64,000 nucleotides of DNA from JAJECS01 sp965262745 (GTDB lineage: Bacteria > Chloroflexota > UBA11872). Both the position numbers and the translations under genes were made by a program. Of this stretch, positions 7,771-16,352 are shown piece by piece. Below the pieces are notes generated by a model, which ran no database searches, was not told the DNA's origin, and was given only the letters and a program-made list of their open reading frames with translations. The stretch lies in the NCBI GenBank assembly GCA_965262745.1, contig OZ253558.1, forward strand, positions 372,001 through 436,000. The letters are read 5' to 3'. Each line of letters begins with the position of its first letter. Within the stretch, counting starts at the first letter, position 1.

Positions 7771-10422
7771 CTAGCGGTCGCGCTCGATGCTTGCCAGACG
7801 TGCGTGTGCGGCGGCCATGCGCGCCACGGGGACGCGAAACGGTGAAGCGCTGACGTAGTCCAGGCCGATGCGCTCGCAGAACCCAATGGATTCCGGGTCG
7901 CCGCCGTGCTCGCCGCAGATGCCCATTTCGATATCCGGATCGGTCTGGCGCCCCTGTTCAACCGCCAGCTGCACCAGCGCGCCGACGCCGTCGGGGTCCA
8001 TCACCTGGAACGGATTCGTGGGCAGAATGCCTGACTCGACATAATCAATGAGAAACTTGCCCTCCGCGTCGTCGCGCGAGATGCCATAGGTGGTTTGGGT
8101 GAGGTCGTTGGTGCCGAAGCTGAAGAAGTCCGCGACCTTGGCGAGCTCCCCGGCCGTCAAGCAGGCGCGCGGGACCTCGATCATGGTGCCGAATTCGTAG
8201 GACACCTCGGCGCCGCCGGCGCGCAACACCTCGTCCGCGACTGCGTGCAGCCGCGGCTCAATCGCTTGCAGTTCGCCGACGTGGCTCACGAGGGGAATCA
8301 TGATCTTCGGGCGCGCCTGCACGCCCGCCGAGACTAGTTCCAGCGCGGCTTCGATGATTGCGCGCACCTGCATCTCGTAGATCTCGGGATGCTGGATGCC
8401 GAGGCGGCAGCCTCGCAGCCCCAGCATGGGGTTGGCCTCTTGCAGTTCTTCGACACGACGCAGCATGCGCTCGAGTTGTGCCGCGCGCTGCGGGTCGGAG
8501 CCGTCGGCGGTCAGCGACGCAAGCTCTGCCGCCAGTGGCTCATGGTCCGGCAGGAACTCGTGCAGCGGCGGATCGAGCAGCCGAATCACGACCGGAAGCC
8601 CATCCATGGCGCGCAGAATGCCCACGAAGTCCGCGCGCTGAATGGGCAGCAAGCGGTCGAGGGCCCGTTGCCGTTCCTCGGGAGTCTCGGCCAGGATCAT
8701 CTCCTGGACGATGGGCAGGCGATCGCCCTCGCGGAACATGTGCTCGGTGCGGCAGAGCCCGATGCCCTCGGCGCCATGTTGGCGAGCCAGCGCCGCCTCG
8801 TCGGGCGTGTCGGCATTGCCCCAAATGCTCAGCCGTCGAATCTCGTCCGCCCAACCCAGAAGAACCTCCAGCTCGGGAGTGATCGAGCCGGGGATGAGCG
8901 GGGGAGCGCCGGCCAGCACCGCGCCGCCCGTGCCGTCGACCGTGATCACGTCCCCGGCCCGCACGGTGACGCCGTGCGCGGTGAACTGACCGGAGTTCAA
9001 GTCGAGGCGCAGAGCATCGCAGCCCACGACCGCCGGTATGCCGAGTTGTCGCGCCACGATTGCCGCGTGGCTGGTGGCGCCACCGCGCGCCGTGAGAATG
9101 GCCGCGGAGGCCGCCATGCCGTGAAAGTCGTCGGGGGAGGTCTCCGGCCGCACCAGAATTACCGCCTGGCCCGCGTCCGCCAGTGACGCGGCCTCGTCCG
9201 CCGTAAACACCACGCGCCCGTGCGCCGCGCCCGGCGACGCGTTGAGACCGGTGGCGATCGGCGGCTCGGCGTATGAGGGGTCCACCCGCGGGTGCAGCAC
9301 GGCGCCGACCTGCTCCGGCTCGACGCGCTGCACGGCGGTGGTCTTGTCGATCACACCCTCGCGCACCAGGTCGACGGCGATCTTCACGGCCGCGGCCGGG
9401 CTGCGCTTGCCCGCGCGCGTTTGCAGCATGTAGAGCTTGCCGGCCTCGATGGTGAACTCGAGATCCTGCATCTCGCGGTAGTGCTGCTCCAACCGCGTTG
9501 CGTATTTCTCGAATTCGGCAAAGGCCTCGGGCATGGATGTCTCGAGCGTGGCGATTGCCTCCGGGGTGCGTACGCCGGCCACGACATCCTCGCCCTGGGC
9601 GTTGAGGAGGTACTCGCCGAAGAGTTGCCGCTCGCCGGTGTTGGGATCGCGCGTGAAGGCCACGCCCGTGCCCGAGGATTGGCCCATGTTGCCGAACACC
9701 ATCGTCTGGACGTTGACCGCCGTGCCCCAGTCATTGGGAAGTCCATTGACCCTGCGATAGTCCACGGCGCGGCGTCCGAACCACGAGTCGAACACCGCGC
9801 GGATCGCATGATCGAGCTGTTGGTGCGGGTCGTCGGGAAACTCGGCCTGGGTGGCGTCGCGAATGATCCGGCGGAAGTCGGCCGCCACCGCCTGCCAGTC
9901 CGACGCATCGAGATCGGTGTCATGGGTCGCGCCGAGCCGGGCCTTGTGGGCGTCGATGCATTCCTCGAACGCGTGGCTGTTCACGCCCAGGACTATCGAT
10001 CCAAACCCCTGGATGAAGCGGCGGTAGGCGTCCCAGCCGAAGCGTGCGTCGCCGGTGCGCGCGATCAGCCCCTGGAGCGTGGCCTCGTTCAGACCCAGGT
10101 TGAGCACCGTGTCCATCATGCCGGGCATGGAAACGCGCGCGCCGGAGCGGACCGACACGAGCAGCGGGTTTTGCGGGTCGCCGAAGCGCTTGTTGACGGC
10201 TGACTCGACCTCCGCCAGCGCCACCTCGACCTGGGCGTCGAGACCCGCGGGCAGCGTGCGGTCGTTGGCGTAGTACTCCAGGCACGCGGCCGTGGTGATG
10301 GTGAATCCGGGCGGCACCGGCATGCCGGCCTTGGTCATTTCGGCCGACCCGGCGCCCTTGCCCCCGAGCAGATTGCGCAGGGACTCGTCGCCTTCACGGA
10401 ATGGGTATACCCACTTCGACAT
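7771..10422 (-). CDS. ppdK: Pyruvate, phosphate dikinase
   Basis: 883 aa from the start MSKWVYPF, which matches the usual N-terminus; an ATG 7 codons upstream is possible. In order it has the ATP-grasp nucleotide domain (NLLGGKGAGSAEM, VSVRSGARVSMPGMMDTVLNLG), the swivelling phosphohistidine domain (GGATSHAAIVARQLG, His near 450, close to His455 of the clostridial enzyme), and the PEP/pyruvate TIM barrel (GTNDLTQTTYG, then GICGEHGGDP with the catalytic Cys near 835). It interconverts pyruvate + ATP + Pi and PEP + AMP + PPi, so it can serve gluconeogenesis or PPi-linked glycolysis. A regulatory protein gene (PDRP) is not adjacent. Head-to-tail with dnaG. Confidence 0.95.
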   Translation of the reverse strand: MSKWVYPFREGDESLRNLLGGKGAGSAEMTKAGMPVPPGFTITTAACLEYYANDRTLPAGLDAQVEVALAEVESAVNKRFGDPQNPLLVSVRSGARVSMPGMMDTVLNLGLNEATLQGLIARTGDARFGWDAYRRFIQGFGSIVLGVNSHAFEECIDAHKARLGATHDTDLDASDWQAVAADFRRIIRDATQAEFPDDPHQQLDHAIRAVFDSWFGRRAVDYRRVNGLPNDWGTAVNVQTMVFGNMGQSSGTGVAFTRDPNTGERQLFGEYLLNAQGEDVVAGVRTPEAIATLETSMPEAFAEFEKYATRLEQHYREMQDLEFTIEAGKLYMLQTRAGKRSPAAAVKIAVDLVREGVIDKTTAVQRVEPEQVGAVLHPRVDPSYAEPPIATGLNASPGAAHGRVVFTADEAASLADAGQAVILVRPETSPDDFHGMAASAAILTARGGATSHAAIVARQLGIPAVVGCDALRLDLNSGQFTAHGVTVRAGDVITVDGTGGAVLAGAPPLIPGSITPELEVLLGWADEIRRLSIWGNADTPDEAALARQHGAEGIGLCRTEHMFREGDRLPIVQEMILAETPEERQRALDRLLPIQRADFVGILRAMDGLPVVIRLLDPPLHEFLPDHEPLAAELASLTADGSDPQRAAQLERMLRRVEELQEANPMLGLRGCRLGIQHPEIYEMQVRAIIEAALELVSAGVQARPKIMIPLVSHVGELQAIEPRLHAVADEVLRAGGAEVSYEFGTMIEVPRACLTAGELAKVADFFSFGTNDLTQTTYGISRDDAEGKFLIDYVESGILPTNPFQVMDPDGVGALVQLAVEQGRQTDPDIEMGICGEHGGDPESIGFCERIGLDYVSASPFRVPVARMAAAHARLASIERDR

Positions 10423-10571
10423 CACGTGGGTGGCGGGGGGCATGCAGGGCGCGCCAACGGTGCGTAGGCTTGGCGTGCGAATGTACCACCGGCGCCGGAC
10501 CGCCCCGGCCGCCGCCCCGGCGCCTCAAAGGTCGAATCGCCTCGAAAATCCTTGCCGGCCGGCGGGCCGTG

Positions 10572-11738
10572 ATGACTGTCGCGCTCGGTCACTTCGCGTC
10601 GGACTTTGCCGCCCTGGGGCCGACGATGCTCTATCCCATCCTGGCCGTGAGCCTGGGGATGTCGTACGGCATGATCGGCCTCGCGGCGCTCGCCTGGGCG
10701 GTGACGACCTCGGTCATCCAACCGCTGTTCGGCTACCTCGGCGACCGGGTCGGACGGCGCTGGATTGCTTCGCTCAGCCCGGCCTGGATTGCCGTGTGGG
10801 TGACCATGGCCGCGTTTGCGCCCAGCTACACCGTGCTGGTCGTGTATCTGGTGGTGGCCGCCGTTGGCGTCGCGGCGTTTCACCCGCAGGGCGCGGCGGT
10901 GGCCAACGAGGCCCAGGCAGGCAACACCGGAACGAACGTCGCCCTTTTCTTCCTGGGAGGTCATGCCGCATTCGCCGTCGGCCCCCTGATCCTCGGCGCG
11001 GTGCTTGCGGCCGGCGGCCCCGCCTGGATGCCGGTGGTGCTGGCGCCCGTGCTCGTCGTGTCGCTGTATATGGCCCGGTCGTTGCGGGGATTTCGTGCTC
11101 CGCCCAAGGCTCCCATACGCGTCGAGGTGGGGCGGCGCGTCTTTGGCGGCATCTCGGCGGCGCTTGCGGGGTTGCTGCTGGTCGCTATCGTCCGCGGCTG
11201 GGCCTACGCCAGTCTCGCGACCTTTATCCCCGTGTTCGTGTCGCCCGACCGACCCGACCCACTGCGCGCGGGCTTCGTGCTTTCCGCGCATCTGGTAGGA
11301 CATGCCGTGGCCGCGTTCGCCGGCGGCGTCTTCACCGACCGCTTCGGCGTGCGCCGGATCCTGGGCTTCTCATCGCTCGTGATGATTCCAGCGCTGCTGG
11401 CGTTCAGCCTCCTGCCGTTCGGCCCCTGGCACATTCCCCTGGGCGCCGTGATGGGGGCTGCGCTCGGCGCCGGATTCACGCCGACGGTCGTCATGGTGCA
11501 GCGGCTGCTGCCGGGCCGCATGGGGGCGGCCAGTGGCATCGTTCTCGGGTTGTCCTTCGGCGCCGGCGCCGTGGGCAACTACGTCACCGGGATAGTCGGC
11601 GACGCCGCGGGCTTGAACATCGCCTTCGCCGGAATTGCGCTGGCGCAGCTCATGATCCTGGCGGCGCTGCCCTGGATGCCGCGCCGCGGACAGCTGCATT
11701 CCTCGCCGGCGGCCGGCGAGCAGCTGACGAAGTCCTGA
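10572..11738 (+). CDS. MFS transporter, fosmidomycin-resistance-like
   Basis: 388 aa from the ATG at 10572, with about 12 hydrophobic segments. Helix 1 carries TVALGHFASDFAALGPTMLYPIL, resembling the H-x3-D entry of the Fsr/MFS efflux branch, and the MFS loop GYLGDRVGRRW (G-x3-D-R-x-G-R-R) follows helix 2. A second copy of the motif (GGVFTDRFGVRRI) opens the C-terminal half, as expected. It is probably a proton-coupled exporter of small molecules; the substrate is unknown. The frame stays open upstream into the ppdK start region, so the exact start is uncertain. Divergent from ppdK across a roughly 150-bp gap without a clear promoter. Confidence 0.8.
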   Translation: MTVALGHFASDFAALGPTMLYPILAVSLGMSYGMIGLAALAWAVTTSVIQPLFGYLGDRVGRRWIASLSPAWIAVWVTMAAFAPSYTVLVVYLVVAAVGVAAFHPQGAAVANEAQAGNTGTNVALFFLGGHAAFAVGPLILGAVLAAGGPAWMPVVLAPVLVVSLYMARSLRGFRAPPKAPIRVEVGRRVFGGISAALAGLLLVAIVRGWAYASLATFIPVFVSPDRPDPLRAGFVLSAHLVGHAVAAFAGGVFTDRFGVRRILGFSSLVMIPALLAFSLLPFGPWHIPLGAVMGAALGAGFTPTVVMVQRLLPGRMGAASGIVLGLSFGAGAVGNYVTGIVGDAAGLNIAFAGIALAQLMILAALPWMPRRGQLHSSPAAGEQLTKS

Positions 11739-11744
11739 TCCAGG

Positions 11745-12659
11745 CTAGGCCAAGGTCGTGGCGAGCTGCGCCGCGATCTCGTCACGCGTGGGCATAGACG
11801 GTTGGGCACCGGGACAGGTTGCCGCCAGGGCTCCGGCGGCGTTGCCCCAGGCGAGCGCGGTCTTCACGGGTTCGCCCAGCGCCAGCGCGGCGGCCATGGC
11901 GCCGCAAAACGCGTCCCCGGCGCCCGTCGTGTCGACGACGTTGACGGGGTGCGCAGTCAGCCGGTGCTGGCGGCCGTCGACATGTGCGGCTAGGCCGTCG
12001 CCTCCCAGCGTGATCACACATCCTCGGCCAACGCCGGCGGCCAGGTCTCGGGCGGCGTCGGCGGCGTTCGCGCCCGTGACGGCTGTTCCCAGCAGGTCCG
12101 ACGCCTCGATCTCGTTCACGATGAGCAGATCGACGAGGTCGAGCGGCAGCGCTGCCCCCGGCTCGAGGGGCGAGGCGTTCATCACGCGGATGGCTCCATC
12201 GGGCGCATGGCTTAGGGCGGCGCGCACGGCGTCGTCCGGCACCTCGCGCTGGACCACCACGACAGCCGGGTCATGCGCGGCTACGGCCCGCGCCGCGTCC
12301 TCCGGCCGCACGGCCAGATTGGCCCCCTCCGCCAAGGCGATGGCGTTGGCGCCGGATCCGTCAACGACGATCATCGCCGTGCCGGTGGCGGCGTCCGCGG
12401 TTTGGCGAACGTCAGAGCCGTCTACGCCGGCATCGGCCAGCGACGCCAGCAACGCGTTACCCGCGTCGTCCCGGCCCACGGCGCCAACCATGGCTACTGC
12501 CGCGCCAGCGCGTGCGGCCGCGACCGCCTGATTGGCTCCCTTGCCGCCGGGATAGCGGCCGATGCGCCCGCCGTGCACGGTCTCGCCGGGACGCGGGATG
12601 CGCGGCACGCGCATGACCATGTCCATGTTGAGGCTGCCGACGACGACCACGCGGCTCAC
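11745..12659 (-). CDS. rbsK: Ribokinase-like PfkB-family sugar kinase
   Basis: 304 aa. It has both PfkB signatures: N-terminal YPGGKGANQAVAAARAG (residues about 36-52) and C-terminal VDTTGAGDAFCGAMAAALA (about 241-259), with the catalytic base Asp in GAGD. NMDMVMRVPRIPRPGETVHG is characteristic of ribokinase within the family. It phosphorylates a sugar, probably ribose to ribose-5-phosphate. The GTG start at 12659 overlaps the stop of the upstream glycosyltransferase by 4 bp (GTGA), which argues for translational coupling. No ribose transporter is adjacent, so the substrate is inferred from the family only. Confidence 0.85.
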   Translation of the reverse strand: MSRVVVVGSLNMDMVMRVPRIPRPGETVHGGRIGRYPGGKGANQAVAAARAGAAVAMVGAVGRDDAGNALLASLADAGVDGSDVRQTADAATGTAMIVVDGSGANAIALAEGANLAVRPEDAARAVAAHDPAVVVVQREVPDDAVRAALSHAPDGAIRVMNASPLEPGAALPLDLVDLLIVNEIEASDLLGTAVTGANAADAARDLAAGVGRGCVITLGGDGLAAHVDGRQHRLTAHPVNVVDTTGAGDAFCGAMAAALALGEPVKTALAWGNAAGALAATCPGAQPSMPTRDEIAAQLATTLA

Positions 12660-13444
12660 CGGGCGGCTGGCTCGCCGCGCGCCCGGATGATTTCCTCTGC
12701 CGCGAGCGCCGCGAACACCGGCAGGACCCGCATGCGACGCCAGCGGGCAGGCTGCCGCCAAAGCCGAAAGGCCCATTCGAGGCCCGCGGCCCGCAGCGCG
12801 GCGGGGGCGCGCGGTATGCGGCCACTGAGATAGTCCAGAGTGCCGCCCACGCCGATGGCCACGCACGTTGCGTCCGCGTCCACGTTGCGATCGATCCAGA
12901 TTTCCTGATAGGGGACGCCATAGCCGACGCAGAGGATGCGCGGCCGGACCTCCTGCAGGAACGCGCGCGCCGCGTCGTCGCCCTCAGGTCCGCGCGAGCC
13001 CGCGTAGACGTGCGGCGGTCGCAGTCCCGGCACGTCGTGGAGCAGACGCTCGGCCGCGGCTTCGGCCACGCCCGGTGCACCGCCGACGAGCGCCGTGGTC
13101 CACCCGCGGACAGCCGCGAGCGCTATGGCTTCCCGCATGAGCGCCACGCCGGTGACGCGGCCGGGGACGTGCCGGCCGCCCAGCCGACCCGCGATCACCA
13201 CGCCGATGCCGTCCGCCACGTTCAGCCGGGTCCGTTCCAGAAGGCTTTGAAATGTGGAATCCCGGCGCGCGTGCATCACAAACTCCGGGTTAACCGTGGC
13301 GACGTGCGCACGCACCCCGCGCTGCGCCCAGGCATCGATCCACGCGGCAGCGTGGCCCAGGTCGACGCTGTGAATCCTTGTGCCGAGGACACGGAACTCG
13401 GCGGCGCGCAGCGCCTCGGCCTCAGTGGCGGGTGAGTTGCTCAT
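12656..13444 (-). CDS. WecG/TagA/CpsF-family glycosyltransferase
   Basis: 262 aa, typical of GT26. Family blocks seen are VLGTRIHSVDL, HVATVNPEFVMHARRD, RLNVADGIGVVIAGRL (conserved Asn-x-Asp), TTALVGGAPGVAEAAAERL and ILCVGYGVPYQEIWIDRN, then VAIGVGGTLDYLSGRIPRAP. These enzymes transfer an N-acetylmannosaminyl or related residue from a UDP-sugar to an undecaprenyl-linked acceptor at the inner membrane face. The ATG at 13444 overlaps the stop of the GT9 gene (ATGA); an in-frame start 20 codons upstream would overlap it more deeply and is less likely. It belongs to the coupled four-gene run DUF1992 - GT9 - GT26 - ribokinase. Confidence 0.88.
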   Translation of the reverse strand: MSNSPATEAEALRAAEFRVLGTRIHSVDLGHAAAWIDAWAQRGVRAHVATVNPEFVMHARRDSTFQSLLERTRLNVADGIGVVIAGRLGGRHVPGRVTGVALMREAIALAAVRGWTTALVGGAPGVAEAAAERLLHDVPGLRPPHVYAGSRGPEGDDAARAFLQEVRPRILCVGYGVPYQEIWIDRNVDADATCVAIGVGGTLDYLSGRIPRAPAALRAAGLEWAFRLWRQPARWRRMRVLPVFAALAAEEIIRARGEPAAR

Positions 13445-14586
13445 GTCGCTAAGCCGGACAACATCGAACGCGCAGTGCCGACCACGCGGTCGGGGTGGAG
13501 CCATTCCATGCAGAGCGTGTCGCCAAATTGGCAGGTCGCGACGTGGCGGAAGTCATAGCAGGGTCCGCAGGGCAGGTCCACGCGCAGGGCCGCGCAGGCG
13601 GGATCGCCGGGGCCGTGCAGAGCGGCGTCCGTCGGCCCGTGCAGCGCGATCACCCGCGTGCCCAGGGCTCGCGCCAGGTGCGCCGGGCCGCTGTCGGTGG
13701 AGATCACCAGGTCCGCTGCCCGGAGCGTGCCCATCAGCATTTCGAGCGACGTTTCGCCGGTGAGGTCGATCAGATTTTGAACCGAGGCTTGCAGCTTCCG
13801 TGCCAGCGCGCGGTCACCGGCCAGACCGACGAATGCGATGGTCGCGCCGCTCGACCCAATCGCGGCCAGCGAGCGCTCCCAGTGCTCCTCGCGCCAGCGT
13901 TTGGCGTCGCCATGGGCCGCCCCGGCATGCGCCACGACCAGCGGCCGCTCAACGCCGGCCAATTCTGGAGGCACGGGAAGATCGTCGACCCGGTCGATGG
14001 TGCGCCAGGGCGCTTGGGCGCCATCGACCAGGCGTGCGGCCAACTCGGTCTCGTGCGGCCCTCCGTTGCATCGGCTGCCGTCGAACGCACGGTCGAAACT
14101 GAACGGCGGGGCCTCGCGCCGATAGCCGCGTCGCTCGCGGGCTCCGCTCAGCGCCGCAAACGTCCCGGCGATCGCACCGTAGATGCTCACCGCGAGGTCG
14201 AACCGCCGCTTGCGCACGCCGTGCAGGGCTCCCAGCAGCCGTGCCCAGCGCCGTAGATCCAGGCAGGCGGGCCAGTGCGTGACCGCCGCGGGGTCCAGGG
14301 CAATCGTTTCGTCGACGGCCGAGCAGCGATCGACGATCCCGCACCACTGCGGCGGCGCCATGAAGGCGATGTGCGCTTGCGGCCATCGCTGGCGCGCCGC
14401 ATGGGCAGCCGATAGCCCGTTCACGACGTCCCCCATGAGGTCGAGTCGTATCAGCAGCACCGACTGGGGCTCGCCTCGATTGCGCGATGTTCCGAATGCT
14501 CGGCGCCAAAGCGCGATCACGGCGAGCACCGGGGTGAGCCCCGCGGCGATGAGCCGACCGAGCAGCGATCTGGCTCGCCGTTTCAT
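13441..14586 (-). CDS. Glycosyltransferase family 9 (heptosyltransferase-like)
   Basis: 381 aa with an N-terminal hydrophobic, basic segment (residues 1-30) that may associate with the membrane. GT9 features: the N-terminal motif VLLIRLDLMGDVVNGLSAAHAARQRWP (the usual R-x-D/G-x2-G-D loop), the acceptor region, and the C-terminal nucleotide-sugar site LISTDSGPAHLARALG followed by VIALHGPTD and PCGPCYDF with paired cysteines. Family members transfer heptose or other sugars to lipid-linked acceptors. Its stop overlaps the next gene by ATGA. Together with the GT26 gene it suggests a small envelope-glycan operon separate from the cluster at 22.5-30 kb. Confidence 0.86.
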   Translation of the reverse strand: MKRRARSLLGRLIAAGLTPVLAVIALWRRAFGTSRNRGEPQSVLLIRLDLMGDVVNGLSAAHAARQRWPQAHIAFMAPPQWCGIVDRCSAVDETIALDPAAVTHWPACLDLRRWARLLGALHGVRKRRFDLAVSIYGAIAGTFAALSGARERRGYRREAPPFSFDRAFDGSRCNGGPHETELAARLVDGAQAPWRTIDRVDDLPVPPELAGVERPLVVAHAGAAHGDAKRWREEHWERSLAAIGSSGATIAFVGLAGDRALARKLQASVQNLIDLTGETSLEMLMGTLRAADLVISTDSGPAHLARALGTRVIALHGPTDAALHGPGDPACAALRVDLPCGPCYDFRHVATCQFGDTLCMEWLHPDRVVGTARSMLSGLAT

Positions 14587-15098
14587 GCTGAATCGTCACC
14601 CGGCGTCGACCACGGCCAGGCGGCTTTGAGGGCATCGAGCTCGGCGCGTGGGAGGAAACCGAACTGCGCCGCCCCGCGCGGTGCAATCGTGTTGAATCGA
14701 TCGATCAGGCGGATGATGGCCTGGACGTCCCTTTCCAGACGGTCGCGCAGCTCCGCGTGTGCCCGTCCGGCGGCCCGAAAGCGCGCGGCGAAGTCTCCGG
14801 CCGGTCCCGCCAGCGCGTGATCGCGCGCGCGGCGCATCCGTTGCTCATGCGCGCGCCGGGCCGCTCGAAACTCGTCAATGCGCCGCTCGATTTCGCCCGC
14901 CAGGCCTACCCATGCTGGGGCGATGCCGGCGTTTTCCAGCACTTTGAACGGCACGCGCAGGTCGCCTGGTACGAGCCCTTGGTCTAAAGCGAGCGGACGG
15001 CCCGTTCCCGCGAGATTGTCGAACGCGCCCTCGGCAGCCGCCTGCTCGATGGCCTGATCCACACGCCGACGGATCGAGCGCACCTCGTCACTGCTCAT
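14583..15098 (-). CDS. DUF1992 (DnaJ-homologue subfamily C member 28-type) protein
   Basis: 171 aa. The N-terminal 70 residues match the DUF1992 domain: VDQAIEQAAAEGAFDNLAG, then GTGRPLALD and FKVLENAGIAPAWVGLAGEI. The rest is charged helix, probably coiled coil (ERRIDEFRAARRAHEQRM). There is no J-domain HPD motif. The function of the family is not established. First gene of a coupled minus-strand run: its stop overlaps the GT9 start (ATGA). About 155 bp separates it from the IS30 copy. Confidence 0.82.
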   Translation of the reverse strand: MSSDEVRSIRRRVDQAIEQAAAEGAFDNLAGTGRPLALDQGLVPGDLRVPFKVLENAGIAPAWVGLAGEIERRIDEFRAARRAHEQRMRRARDHALAGPAGDFAARFRAAGRAHAELRDRLERDVQAIIRLIDRFNTIAPRGAAQFGFLPRAELDALKAAWPWSTPGDDSA

Positions 15099-15125
15099 GG
15101 GTCAACCGATACCCGGTCGTCTTGT

Positions 15126-15153
15126 AGGGGCGCCCCTTGTGGGCGCCCGCCCC
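15126..15153. repeat. GC-rich palindromic intergenic repeat
   Basis: An imperfect inverted repeat (AGGGGCGCCCC, then TTGT, then GGGCGCCCGCCCCT) sits in the gap 15099-15252 between the DUF1992 gene and the IS30 copy. It resembles short palindromic intergenic elements dispersed in many GC-rich genomes. No second copy was spotted in this window. Confidence 0.5.
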
Positions 15154-15252
15154 TGTTGATCCCTACTCATGCATCAATCGACATCGGACCACCGTCCTTG
15201 AGCATGGCTGCCGGGCCCGTGGAGCACAACGCCGAGGCGGCCACTTTGGTTC

Positions 15253-16317
15253 CGTCATTCCCGCGGACGCGGGAAGGTGGATTCACATTCCAAGTGCAAC
15301 AGATGATCCCAAAACACCTCGGCGGGGGTCTGGTAGCCGAGGCACTTGCGTGGCGTGTTGTTGTAGGCCTGCACGAGCTGGGTGAACCGAGCGGCCGGGA
15401 GGCTCGCGAGATCGGTCTTGCGGGGCAGGGTGCGGCGCAGGCGCCCGATGGCGTTCTCGATGCCGCCCTTCTGCCAGGGGGCGTGGGGGTCGCAGAAGAA
15501 GGTCTGGATGCCGCGGGCGTGCAGCTGGTGGTGGCGGGCGAACTCGGTGCCGTTGTCGAAGGTGACGGTTTGGCGCCAGGGGGGCGGTAAGGGTGCGAGG
15601 AGCCGGGACAAGGCGCGGGCGATGGGGGCAGCGGCTTTGCCGGGGGGCCGGACGGCGAGGAGCAGGCGGGAGTGGCGTTCGTGGAGGGTGAGGACGGCCT
15701 GGCCGTAGGTGCGGAAGAGCATGAGGTCGGCCTCCCAGTGGCCGGGGGTCTGGCGGTCCGCGGCGAGGGCTGGGCGGTCGACGAGGGGACGACGGTGGGC
15801 GATAAAGGAGGCGGAGCTGCCGCCCTTGCGCCCCCGCCGGCCCCGTTTGAACTTGGCCCGCGGCAAATAGTGACGCCAGGCATAGTCCTTCGTGCGGCGG
15901 ATCTGGGCGTCAATGAAGCGGTAGATGGATTCGTGGGAGATGACGGGCCGGCCGGCCTCGCGGGCCAGACGGCCGGCCACCTGCTCGGGCGACCAGCCCT
16001 GTTGGAGGCGGGTGAGGACCTGGCGGCGCAGGGTGGGATCGCGGTCGAGCCGGGGCCCGCGCCAGCGGCGCGCGCGGGCCTGCTGGTCGGCGTAGCGCGG
16101 TTGATAGCCCTGGGTGCGCGATCCATTGCGGCTCAGCTCCCGAGCAATCGTCGATGGCGCGCGATCCAGACTTGCCGCGATTTGGCGGATCGAGGCCCCG
16201 GCGGCGTGGCGTCGGGCCACGGCACAGCGGTCTTCAATGGTGAGGTGCGAATAGCGTCGTTCCATGGCAACACCCTAATGAGGTGTTGCACTTCGTTTGT
16301 GAATCTAGGGAATCCAG
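15253..16317 (-). mobile_element. IS30-family insertion sequence, copy 1, with flanking target repeat
   Basis: This 1065-bp segment appears identical to 17800-18864. The element proper is bounded by imperfect inverted repeats, GATTCACATTCCAAGTGCAA.. at 15280-15301 and its complement at 16284-16305 (about 19 of 22 matching). The extra shared bases outside the repeats (15253-15279 and 16306-16317) are the two halves of a palindromic dispersed repeat (CGTCATTCCCGCG..CGCGGGAA and GGGAATCCAG), so the copy sits inside one. GGGAA occurs on both sides and may be the target duplication. One transposase gene fills it. Confidence 0.88.
15255..16265 (-). CDS. IS30-family transposase (copy 1)
   Basis: 336 aa. 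The N-terminal helix-turn-helix reads YSHLTIEDRCAVARRHAAGA / SIRQIAASLDRAPSTIARELSRN, the IS30 hallmark. A second DNA-binding region follows (GWSPEQVAGRLAREAGRPVISHESIYRFI). The DDE catalytic core has Asp in GHWEADLM, Asp in TFDNGTEFARH and Glu in GGIENAIGRLRRTLP. Length is normal for the family, and the gene looks intact and active. The last residues (FPRPRE) and the TGA stop are encoded outside the inverted repeat, within the palindromic repeat into which the element inserted. Identical in protein sequence to the copy at 17802. Confidence 0.95.
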   Translation of the reverse strand: MERRYSHLTIEDRCAVARRHAAGASIRQIAASLDRAPSTIARELSRNGSRTQGYQPRYADQQARARRWRGPRLDRDPTLRRQVLTRLQQGWSPEQVAGRLAREAGRPVISHESIYRFIDAQIRRTKDYAWRHYLPRAKFKRGRRGRKGGSSASFIAHRRPLVDRPALAADRQTPGHWEADLMLFRTYGQAVLTLHERHSRLLLAVRPPGKAAAPIARALSRLLAPLPPPWRQTVTFDNGTEFARHHQLHARGIQTFFCDPHAPWQKGGIENAIGRLRRTLPRKTDLASLPAARFTQLVQAYNNTPRKCLGYQTPAEVFWDHLLHLECESTFPRPRE

Positions 16318-16352
16318 CCCCAAGTCGCCTGCGAGCGAAACTTCGCCCCACG